Positions 9,552 to 17,372 of a stretch of DNA of 64,000 nt are shown here, piece after piece; within the stretch, counting starts at the first letter, position 1; every line of letters starts with the position of its first letter. The notes under the pieces are model-generated. The model worked only from the letters and a program-made list of their open reading frames with translations. It ran no database searches and was not told where the DNA came from. The stretch spans positions 2,283,084 to 2,347,083 of the forward strand of contig NZ_CP097562.1 of NCBI RefSeq assembly GCF_000487995.2, read 5' to 3'. This stretch comes from Mucispirillum schaedleri ASF457. GTDB lineage: Bacteria; Chrysiogenota; Deferribacteres; Deferribacterales; Mucispirillaceae. The position numbers and the translations under genes are program-made.

Positions 9552-10136
9552 AGTGTATGTAAGGTTAAAAGCAATGTAAAAATAGAGGAAAAACTATCAG
9601 AACATTTTTCTTTGAGTGAATTAGTTAATACAAGTTATACAGAACATCTTGAAGAGAATAGACAATATGCAATGGAAGAAGATAATTATTTAAAACTTAC
9701 ACAGTTGTGTACAGATATTCTTGAGCCTATAAGAACATATATTAATGGTGGCAATAGTGCTGGTAAAAAATCTATAATAATTACTAGTGGTGTAAGATGC
9801 CTACCACTTAATATCAAAGTCAAAGGAAGCTCCACAAGTCAACATATGTTTTGTGAAGCTGTGGACTTTGTTTTAAGTGCGAAAGATATGTCAGAACAAA
9901 GAGATAAGTTAGTGTCATTATTTAAAGATATATATAACAATAAAGTATCAGGTTTGGATAATAATATTATATCTCAATGTATACTTGAAAAACATCGTTC
10001 TTATTGGATACATATAGGTATTAAGAGTAACAGAAAAAGTTTTGATACTGAATTTAGTATTAGTCCAAATACTTCTCCTAGGAAATATATAAAATTTAAT
10101 GGAGAGGATAAAGAGTTTAATATAAAAAATTTTTAA
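9510..10136 (+). CDS. Orphan M15 peptidase tip cassette
   Basis: A 208-residue frame that starts at the Met inside the junction (MKSPAYNTKH) and so has almost no trunk. Its first ~95 residues are identical to the tip of the gene at 4883; from SGVRC onwards the two differ. The zinc motif SQHMFCEAVDF (~110) and YWIHIGI (~165) are kept. There is no good ribosome binding site, so it is probably not made as a free protein but stored as a donor tip. It would become functional if recombined onto a full trunk through the junction. Confidence 0.7.
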   Translation: MKSPAYNTKHGKTHSVCKVKSNVKIEEKLSEHFSLSELVNTSYTEHLEENRQYAMEEDNYLKLTQLCTDILEPIRTYINGGNSAGKKSIIITSGVRCLPLNIKVKGSSTSQHMFCEAVDFVLSAKDMSEQRDKLVSLFKDIYNNKVSGLDNNIISQCILEKHRSYWIHIGIKSNRKSFDTEFSISPNTSPRKYIKFNGEDKEFNIKNF

Positions 10137-10150
10137 TAATGAGGTATATT

Positions 10151-10810
10151 ATGTATAAAATAATCGTGTTATTTATTATTTTAGTTCCGTTTAGGCTTTA
10201 TGCTGTAGATTGTGATGGTGATTGGAGAAAAAAAGTAACAAAAAAAAATTTTCATGAATATGAAAAGTGTATGACAGAAGCAGAGCAAAAAGAAGGAAAA
10301 TTATTCACTACAGATATGAATGAAATTAGTTCTATAGGATATGCTACAACAAATTTTAGAGAAAAGTGTACACCTATAGAAAAATTTTTTGATTCACTTG
10401 TTGGTCAAAATCTGCAAAAAGCTTTACAAACTAAATTTAATAAAGATAAAGCCATATATGATGATGAATATAAAAGTTATAAAATGACACTTATAGATGA
10501 AAATGCTCAATTAGCTTTTATATCTTTTTTTCAAAAACAAAGTATTACAGATGTTTTAAAAAAATTACAATTAGACCCCTTTTTTGAACCAACAGTTATA
10601 ACAAAAATGCCAAAAGAAAATACTCAAGTATTATGGACTCATGCTTTAGATCCTGATTATTTTGAACAAACCATGTGTTATACTCCAAATGGTAGCAAAG
10701 AATTGTATATAGAAAACTTAGCATTATCAGTTTTAAAAGAAGATAATAATGGAACATACCTATATTTATCATATATTGATGCAGAGGCTTTTTTTAATGA
10801 AAGATATTAA
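10151..10810 (+). CDS. Candidate periplasmic immunity protein for the second M15 tip
   Basis: I use the ATG at 10151, six bases after GAGG, rather than the in-frame ATG at 10139; this gives 219 residues and a clean signal peptide (MYKIIVLFIILVPFRLYA). The mature start VDCDGDWRKKV and NFHEYEKCM match the paralogue at 7810. The middle and C-terminal parts have diverged strongly, in parallel with the catalytic half of the toxin tip. Role inferred from pairing. Confidence 0.75.
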   Translation: MYKIIVLFIILVPFRLYAVDCDGDWRKKVTKKNFHEYEKCMTEAEQKEGKLFTTDMNEISSIGYATTNFREKCTPIEKFFDSLVGQNLQKALQTKFNKDKAIYDDEYKSYKMTLIDENAQLAFISFFQKQSITDVLKKLQLDPFFEPTVITKMPKENTQVLWTHALDPDYFEQTMCYTPNGSKELYIENLALSVLKEDNNGTYLYLSYIDAEAFFNERY

Positions 10811-10845
10811 TATATTTAAACAATTAAACAGTAAAGGGAAGTAAT

Positions 10846-10919
10846 ACATATCATCAAAATTATACATATTTGCTTATATGAAAAGCCTTGCATATAATAC
10901 AAAACATGGAAAAACACAT
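10846..10919 (+). repeat. Family A toxin junction, copy 4
   Basis: Fourth copy of the 74-bp junction, with Pro changed to Leu in KSPAY. Nothing of the trunk is left upstream of it, so the match is confined to the junction itself. Confidence 0.9.
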
Positions 10920-11678
10920 GTGAAATGTGGAGTAAAAAAAGATTTAAGTAATATTCAAATAAGTGATAAAGACTGGCATGACCCATTGGATAAAATGCAG
11001 ATTGCCATCTTTATGCAAAGTGGTGGTTATGCACCATATTGGTCTGGTTTTGGGCATGTTAGAAATGGCTCTAAACATCAAGGTGTTGATTTATTTGCTG
11101 AACCAGGAACAAGAGTATATGCATGTTTGGAAGGGATTGTTTATAGTATGTCAGAGTTGAAAGGATATGGTAAAACAATAATTTTAGAGATAACATCCAA
11201 TACAGCGATTAATATACTAAAAAAAAGAAAAGAAACTATTAACTATAAATTATTATATCCTAAAATTAAGCATACTGTAAATAATTCAATCATTGATGGT
11301 GAACAAGCATTTGGACCAAATTATGATGAAAATAGTAATGTATTTTATATTTATTATGCTCATTTAGATAAGTATGCTACAGATATATCTGTTGGTTCAA
11401 AAGTAAAAGTTGGAGATATTATAGGAGCAACAGGAACAACTGGAATTGATGAAACAAAATCTAAACATAAAGGTCCTCATTTACATTTTGAAATTACTAC
11501 TCAAATAGCAAAAGGATTGACAGGAAGAGTAAATCCTTCTTTTTTTATACAGTATGATATTCCAACAAATACAAAATATACATATAATTCATGTGTTGAT
11601 TATACTATAATTAAAAAAAATATTAATGATTATTTGCCAATATATTCAAAACAACTTGAATATAGAGAAAATAATTAA
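10878..11678 (+). CDS. Orphan M23 peptidase tip cassette
   Basis: A 266-residue frame starting in the junction. It contains a full Peptidase_M23 (LytM-type) zinc site: HQGVDLF (~67), YYAHLDKY (~155) and GPHLHFEI (~199). This family cuts peptide cross-bridges or stems of peptidoglycan. The start of the tip, KDWHDPLDKM, also opens the M23 tip of the effector at 27288, which sits on a different trunk. A ribosome binding site is not evident. It is likely a stored toxin tip. Confidence 0.75.
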   Translation: MKSLAYNTKHGKTHVKCGVKKDLSNIQISDKDWHDPLDKMQIAIFMQSGGYAPYWSGFGHVRNGSKHQGVDLFAEPGTRVYACLEGIVYSMSELKGYGKTIILEITSNTAINILKKRKETINYKLLYPKIKHTVNNSIIDGEQAFGPNYDENSNVFYIYYAHLDKYATDISVGSKVKVGDIIGATGTTGIDETKSKHKGPHLHFEITTQIAKGLTGRVNPSFFIQYDIPTNTKYTYNSCVDYTIIKKNINDYLPIYSKQLEYRENN

Positions 11679-11691
11679 CAAGGAGTCTTGT

Positions 11692-12717
11692 ATGAAAAAG
11701 TTAATATTAATACTAACATTGTTGTTTAGCACTATTGAATTTCAAGCCCATGCGGAGTTGTTTCCAGAGCAGGAATGTCATTTTATTGGAGTTTCACTAT
11801 TAACTAGAGATAGAGGTGTCAAGAATTTTTTTGATGATACAAATGGAATTAAAAAAATAGAAACAAACGATTTAGGTAAAGCATATTCTATTTTTTTAAA
11901 TGATATAGATTATGTATATACTAATAAGTATAACAGTAACAGGATAAAAAAATTTTATCATAACTTTCTAACTCACTTACCGAAGAGTGACAAAATTATA
12001 AATATTGATATGAAAACAGTATTATCAGATAATATAAAAGTAAAATATGAATTTTCAGAAAATAGTGTTTTGATAAATATTATGATCAACAATAGAATAT
12101 TTGGCTATATGTCATTTGCAAAAAGAAACAATATAATTTATTTTGAAAAGAACATGTATGATATAGAAGAATTATTATTAAATGATGATTATCTATATCC
12201 TAAAGTATCAGTTAGTAATATTTTTAACTGGGTAAAAATACCATGCTATATACTCACAAATAAAATTTCTTGTGTAGACAATAATAAAAATATTGAATAT
12301 AAATCAAATATTCTAATAGATGTAGGTGGAGACAGATGTGATGGGTTCTATAAAACAAAAATTAGAACTAATTCTATAAAAAAGGCATATGAACTATATT
12401 ATAAATCCTCAACAACTGATATTTTACTAAATACACTACCAAAAAATAGTACTTCATATGAACTATCAGACGATATGAGTGGCACTTTTTTTATTAAATA
12501 TATCGTAGAAAAGGATACTGCTTTGGTATATGTAAATAGTGAAAATTTTGGTAGTGAACTTGTTATATTTAAACAATATAAAGATTATGTTGAGGTAATT
12601 AGTTTTAATGGCTATAATTTTATAAATTTAGACAATCATCAACTTATAAAAATAAAAAATAATGCCTTAAAATATGACGAACTATTTGAAAATGCGATAA
12701 ATGATATTTTACAATAA
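11692..12717 (+). CDS. Candidate periplasmic immunity protein for the orphan M23 tip
   Basis: I start at ATG 11692, preceded by AAGGAGT, giving 341 residues with a signal peptide (MKKLILILTLLFSTIEFQAHA). An upstream frame extension to 11626 lies inside the M23 gene and is not needed. The mature protein has several Cys (EQEC, IPCYIL, ISCVD, DRCDG) that could form disulfides in the periplasm. No family recognised. It is not visibly similar to the two partners of the other M23 tip (31319, 31775). Confidence 0.7.
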   Translation: MKKLILILTLLFSTIEFQAHAELFPEQECHFIGVSLLTRDRGVKNFFDDTNGIKKIETNDLGKAYSIFLNDIDYVYTNKYNSNRIKKFYHNFLTHLPKSDKIINIDMKTVLSDNIKVKYEFSENSVLINIMINNRIFGYMSFAKRNNIIYFEKNMYDIEELLLNDDYLYPKVSVSNIFNWVKIPCYILTNKISCVDNNKNIEYKSNILIDVGGDRCDGFYKTKIRTNSIKKAYELYYKSSTTDILLNTLPKNSTSYELSDDMSGTFFIKYIVEKDTALVYVNSENFGSELVIFKQYKDYVEVISFNGYNFINLDNHQLIKIKNNALKYDELFENAINDILQ

Positions 12718-12792
12718 TCGTTACATATAATAATTAATCTATCAGAAAAGAGTAAGACAGCTGAACATATATAAATATTAATTATAAGTATT

Positions 12793-14184
12793 ATGGAAAA
12801 TAATCAGCATCATAGATTTTATGATATATTATCAGATTATTCTAACTACTTTTATAAGCATAAAGATAATGATAAGTTAGAAGCAGAATATATATTAAAT
12901 GAAAATAAATTTATATTAAGATATGATAAAACAACAGTGATATTATTAAATTATCTTTTATCAAATAATCATTGTGGAATAATCTTATCTAATCAAGAAG
13001 AAATAAAAGAAGACCAAACAGCAGTATCTCAAGTTGGAGAGATAAGCATTACAATTGAATTTATACTTGATGAAACAGTAAATACTGGTGAAATAGAAAA
13101 AAAGAAATATTACTTATACAATGTAAAAACTCAAGAATTAATAGATGGAATTGTGGAAGTATGTGGAGATACTGCGTCGGCTTGTTTTAAAATAAATGCA
13201 GATACTGATGATATATCAAATACAAAATTAATATTTAGTTTTTATAAAAAAGATTTTTCAGATAAAAAAGAAGCTAATATAAAATCACATGATACAATTA
13301 TATTAGATAAAGCAACTAGGGAAAGTAAAGAAACCACTGTCAATGCATTAATAAATAAAGGTGATATTTCAGGATTTATAAGAGGAGTAGAATTGTTTGA
13401 ACCAACAAAAGACAATCTCCCAGATATTGACTCTTATATGGAAACAGAATATAAATTTAAAGCAACAACATCTGGTGTAGTTAATACTGATTATATTAAT
13501 TGGTGTTATGCAGTATTGACAAACAGTGAGTATAGGGGTAAAGTAAAAATAAGCACTGTGTCAGAACAAATATCCCAAACAGGCGAAGAAATTAAATTTA
13601 AACCAAAAGATATATTAAGTGACAGCAGTAAAAAGAAACTGGAAAATAAAGACATATCATCAAAATTATATATATTTGCTTATATGAAAAGTCCTGCATA
13701 TAATACAAAACATGGAAAAACACATGCAGAATTAAGTGCTAAATGTAATTGGAAAAAATATTTTTCTTTGCATGAGTTTGCATGTGCATGTAGTATTTGT
13801 AATAGAAATCCAAATACTATACCAAATGGTATGCCACCATTAGAGTTGTTAGAAATTTTAACAGAACTTAGAGAGCATTTTGGACAACCTATAACAATTA
13901 ATAGTGGATATCGTTGTCCAACACATAATAAAAATATAGGAGGTGCAGAAAAATCTAGACATGTAGTTGGAGATGCTGTTGATATTGTGATAAAAAATAA
14001 TATAACAGAAAGTGTATATAATTATATTATATCTAAATATGGAAATAGACCATATGGCATAGCAGTAAGTATAAATTCAAACAATAAATATGCAGGTTTT
14101 GTCCATATAGATACAAGAGGTGTAAAAGCAAGATGGGCATATAATAGGGCTGGAAACTATCTTGTTAACGGAGGAAATAAATGA
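12793..14184 (+). CDS. T6SS effector family A, truncated, M15_3 DD-peptidase tip
   Basis: A 463-residue product. Residues 1-62 are a diverged version of the trunk (EAEYILNENKF against QAEYLPNENIF in the gene at 527); from 12976 it is nearly identical to the trunk up to the junction. The tip (~312-463) is a classic Peptidase_M15_3 domain: SGYRCPTHN (~370), SRHVVGDAVDI (~388) and FVHIDTRG (~436), with all zinc ligands and the Gly that is Cys in the other two M15 tips. Such enzymes act as D-Ala-D-Ala carboxy- or endopeptidases. The ATG at 12793 lacks a clear ribosome binding site. The missing N-terminus suggests a reserve cassette. Confidence 0.75.
   Translation: MENNQHHRFYDILSDYSNYFYKHKDNDKLEAEYILNENKFILRYDKTTVILLNYLLSNNHCGIILSNQEEIKEDQTAVSQVGEISITIEFILDETVNTGEIEKKKYYLYNVKTQELIDGIVEVCGDTASACFKINADTDDISNTKLIFSFYKKDFSDKKEANIKSHDTIILDKATRESKETTVNALINKGDISGFIRGVELFEPTKDNLPDIDSYMETEYKFKATTSGVVNTDYINWCYAVLTNSEYRGKVKISTVSEQISQTGEEIKFKPKDILSDSSKKKLENKDISSKLYIFAYMKSPAYNTKHGKTHAELSAKCNWKKYFSLHEFACACSICNRNPNTIPNGMPPLELLEILTELREHFGQPITINSGYRCPTHNKNIGGAEKSRHVVGDAVDIVIKNNITESVYNYIISKYGNRPYGIAVSINSNNKYAGFVHIDTRGVKARWAYNRAGNYLVNGGNK
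12976..13725 (+). repeat. Family A trunk direct repeat, copy 3 (750 bp)
   Basis: Matches 2375-3124 with an offset of 10601 and a few substitutions (for example Lys to Asn in IKWCY and Thr to Lys in EEITF). It ends at the junction. Confidence 0.9.
13652..13725 (+). repeat. Family A toxin junction, copy 5
   Basis: Fifth 74-bp junction, leading into the M15_3 tip. Confidence 0.9.
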
Positions 14185-14630
14185 AACAATTATTAATATT
14201 AGTATTATTTTTTTTATCACCAATATTTATTTTTGCTGAAGATTTAGAAGAAAATAATGAATGTAGAAAATTTTATAAACTTAAGTTACAAGATAATAAG
14301 TATTTTAGATATAAACCAAAACAAATCATTGGCTATCCTAATGAAGAAACTTTTGAAAGTACATGGCATATTGACTGTAAAAATAGTAAAGTGTTTTCTA
14401 CTGGTGGTATATTTGAAAGAGAATATACTTTAGAAAAACATAGATATGATAGTAATAGTAAAGTGTATTTAGTTGATATGTTAGGTGAAGAAGAAGGAGA
14501 TATTCATAAATATACTTTAAAAATAAAATATATTGATGATGATAAAGCATATATTTATGGTTATTATGATAATAAATTGGAAGATATATACACAAATAAT
14601 CCTAATAAATATAAGGTAATCGTGAAATAA
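14181..14630 (+). CDS. Candidate periplasmic immunity protein for the M15_3 tip
   Basis: A 149-residue protein with a signal peptide (MKQLLILVLFFLSPIFIFA). Its ATG overlaps the effector stop (ATGA), and GGAGG lies 8 bases upstream. The mature protein has two Cys (NNEC, HIDC). Coupling to the M15_3 gene and predicted export support an immunity role. No family recognised. Confidence 0.75.
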   Translation: MKQLLILVLFFLSPIFIFAEDLEENNECRKFYKLKLQDNKYFRYKPKQIIGYPNEETFESTWHIDCKNSKVFSTGGIFEREYTLEKHRYDSNSKVYLVDMLGEEEGDIHKYTLKIKYIDDDKAYIYGYYDNKLEDIYTNNPNKYKVIVK

Positions 14631-14666
14631 ATACTGTATATAATACATTATTATGATTTATGCATT

Positions 14667-14888
14667 TTGCATCCAGCTAATTTTTTATCATATAATATGC
14701 GTTTAATAAATCAGTTAGACTTAGAGGCAGAATGTATTGAAGTAACAGTAAAAATCAATGAGAAAGAAGTTCCACAATGTATAGTAACAGGTGTAGGGTT
14801 TATAAGCCCAAGCAGTGATAATTTACCAGAACAATTTGATTTTATGTCAGCAGAATATAAAGTAAAGGCTATTACGAAAGATGTATAA
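14667..14888 (+). pseudogene. Remnant of an effector trunk (Ig-like domain)
   Basis: A 73-residue frame whose second half, TGVGFISPSSDNLPEQFDF, is a diverged version of RGVELFEPTKDNLPDIDSY in the family A trunk. It has no toxin tip and no clear ribosome binding site. It lies just before vgrG1 and marks another decayed effector. The bases from 14631 to 14928 hold nothing else supportable. Confidence 0.5.
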
Positions 14889-14913
14889 GCCAGTAGTAAA
14901 ATTAAGTGGTATT

Positions 14914-14931
14914 ATGGGGGGATTGCTTATG
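14914..14931 (+). promoter_or_regulatory. G6 tract at the vgrG1 start
   Basis: Six G (14916-14921) sit between an upstream ATG (14914) and the likely start (14929). They can act as the ribosome binding site. The two ATGs are in the same frame here. Confidence 0.6.
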
Positions 14932-17349
14932 TCATCATCTAATCAAGTATCAGAGTTAATCTTTACAGGCAGGGAAATAGATAACTATAAATTCCGAGTA
15001 GTAGAAGCCAGGATATTAGAGCGCTTAGATTATCCCTTTGAAATAGAGTGTATATGCTATTATGAAGGCATAATCAACAAGCCTGATGAAAAAACTGGTG
15101 TAAGTAATCTAATAGATAGAAATATTCGTCTTTATTTGAACGACCCATCCTATACCAATAATAAAAATCGTCCATTACAAAGTAAACTTTTTATAGGAGT
15201 AGTAAGTGAGATAATTTATTTAGGCAATAAGGAACTTCCGTCCAATTATTCTACAAATAATAAATATTATTACCGTTTTAAATTAAATTCCCAGTTAATA
15301 AGATTAAGCTATAATAGAGCATACAGAATATATAACAATAAAAGTGTGTTAGAAGTATTAAATCATTTATTTGAAAGGTCAAGAGGACCAATAACCGTTC
15401 AGATAGATTTTTCGCGAGTTCAGAATTATTTTCCAGTAGAAGAGTATATAACCCAGTATAATGAAAGTGATTTAGATTTTTTATTACGACTATGCAGCAG
15501 ATATGGTATATATATATCTGAAAGTGATAAAGGCATTAATTTTTATGATTCAGTATATAAGGCAGATTTCAGCACAAGTAATAATGAATATGTTAATGAA
15601 GAAGTAAGTAAACATGTAATGTATCCTTATAACCCATCCAGTGATAATTATTTATCAAGCCACTGTATATCAAGCATAGAGTATGGAATAAGAGGAAGAA
15701 ACTTATGGAGTATCTTCAGCACATCAGAATCCAGTAACCCATCAAGACATCAAGCAGGTATCAGTGAAAATTACTGGGATACAAGGGAGATAGATAACCG
15801 AGATAAAGTAACAACTTATGCATCAAATATAAATAATTATCACCCAAGTTTTACTAATATAAATTATCAAAATGGTTTACAGTTTCAAGCCACATTAAAT
15901 GTATTAAGTAATCATATAGAATCATTGAATATAAAAGCCAGAAGCAATATATTAGAGTTAAATACCAATGATGTAATAACGATAACTAATATAGAGGGCA
16001 GAGAATCAAGTTATAAGATAATCGGTATAGTTCATTATTATCATGATAAAAGTGAGCAGGGCGGCAGAATATTAGAGCATGAGCCGTCTTTATATTCGAT
16101 GTATAGCAATGAATTATCATTAATCCCCAATACAATGCCTTATGCAATGAAAGTAATAGAGAAACCACGAGCTTTAGGTATTACGACAGGAGTAGTAACA
16201 GGCAATAGTGAAGATATAAACAGTGAAAGAAACAGTATAGTAGTAGATGATTATGGCAGAGTAAGAGTTCAGTTTGCCAGTAATGTTGTTCAGGGCAGAT
16301 ATGATGAGGAAGTATTCAGCGGCAAATATTTATTTACACACAGCTGTTATTTAAGATATACCAGCCCTGCTGCCAGCAGCCATTCAGGATTTATCTCAGT
16401 TCCTCGTGTAGGAGATGAGGTAGTGGTAAGTTTTATAGACGGCGACCCCGACAGGCCAATAATCACAGGCAGTTTATATAATCATGAAACTCCATCACTT
16501 ATTCAAAATGAGATACTGGTGAATAAACATAAGACATCTTTATCCTCAAAAACAGTGGGATTAAATGAGAGAGGCAGAAATGAGCTTACAATGAGTAATC
16601 TTCCTAATAGTGAAGAAATCTATTTGAAAGCAGAAAGGGATTATAAAGAGTTAGTGCAGAATGACTATGAGCAGAGTATCTTAAATAACAAGACAAGCAA
16701 AGTAAGCGGCATTCATAATGAAAGTATATTACAGTCACATATCCAGAATATAGCAGGTTTAAAAGATGTGAATGTAGGCGGCGAATATTTAACAGTAGTA
16801 GCATTAAGCAAGGATACAGCAGTAGGGTTATCTAATACCTTAAATGTGGGTGCAGAAAATACACTTCGTGTAGCAGGAGACAGCAAAGAAAGTGTAGGCA
16901 GGGATAAAAATGTAAATGTGTCTGGAGATTATAATATTGGAATAGGTAATAGTTTAGTTCATAATGTTAGAGGTAAGGTAACCTTTAAATCAGCAGGACA
17001 TTATGATATAGTATCAAAGAAAGAAATTAATCTGGTATCAGACTCTCAAATAAATACTCATGCACTAGAAAATATAAGTATAGATAGTGAGGAATCCGTA
17101 TCAATGTATGCAGATGACTGCATATTAATAAAAGCTGCTGATTTATACATAGATACTAGTTCTTGTGTAGAGATAAATTCTCAAGCAGGCACAAAAATAT
17201 TTGCTGAACAAGAGTTGAATATTACATCTGGAGAAAGCAGTATAATTTTGGATGAGAATGGTATTGCGTTTAAAAGTAAAGGTATTGAGTTTTCTATATC
17301 TGAAGATGGTATATTGATTAAAGGCTGTAAATTGCGTATAAAAGAATAG
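14929..17349 (+). CDS. vgrG: T6SS spike protein VgrG, copy 1
   Basis: An 806-residue VgrG. Its trimer forms the puncturing spike on the Hcp tube and carries effectors. The N-terminal ~400 residues are the gp27-like part (YITQYNESDLDFLLRLCSRYGIY is typical); the gp5-like OB region follows (~440-530: VDDYGRVRVQF, then SVPRVGDEVVVSFIDGDPDRP and ITGSLYN). The rest is a repetitive beta-helix needle. I start at ATG 14929 (MSSSNQVSEL) because all three copies share it. Residues 1-654 are nearly identical to copy 2; the last 152 differ. The gene is 23 bases before a family C effector, which is probably the cargo of this tip. Confidence 0.95.
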   Translation: MSSSNQVSELIFTGREIDNYKFRVVEARILERLDYPFEIECICYYEGIINKPDEKTGVSNLIDRNIRLYLNDPSYTNNKNRPLQSKLFIGVVSEIIYLGNKELPSNYSTNNKYYYRFKLNSQLIRLSYNRAYRIYNNKSVLEVLNHLFERSRGPITVQIDFSRVQNYFPVEEYITQYNESDLDFLLRLCSRYGIYISESDKGINFYDSVYKADFSTSNNEYVNEEVSKHVMYPYNPSSDNYLSSHCISSIEYGIRGRNLWSIFSTSESSNPSRHQAGISENYWDTREIDNRDKVTTYASNINNYHPSFTNINYQNGLQFQATLNVLSNHIESLNIKARSNILELNTNDVITITNIEGRESSYKIIGIVHYYHDKSEQGGRILEHEPSLYSMYSNELSLIPNTMPYAMKVIEKPRALGITTGVVTGNSEDINSERNSIVVDDYGRVRVQFASNVVQGRYDEEVFSGKYLFTHSCYLRYTSPAASSHSGFISVPRVGDEVVVSFIDGDPDRPIITGSLYNHETPSLIQNEILVNKHKTSLSSKTVGLNERGRNELTMSNLPNSEEIYLKAERDYKELVQNDYEQSILNNKTSKVSGIHNESILQSHIQNIAGLKDVNVGGEYLTVVALSKDTAVGLSNTLNVGAENTLRVAGDSKESVGRDKNVNVSGDYNIGIGNSLVHNVRGKVTFKSAGHYDIVSKKEINLVSDSQINTHALENISIDSEESVSMYADDCILIKAADLYIDTSSCVEINSQAGTKIFAEQELNITSGESSIILDENGIAFKSKGIEFSISEDGILIKGCKLRIKE

Positions 17350-17372
17350 GATATATATGTGGAGAATAAAAG

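Noticed and set aside
11626..11691. Upstream start for the immunity gene at 11692
   Set aside because: It would lie inside the M23 tip and bury the signal peptide; ATG 11692 has a good ribosome binding site.
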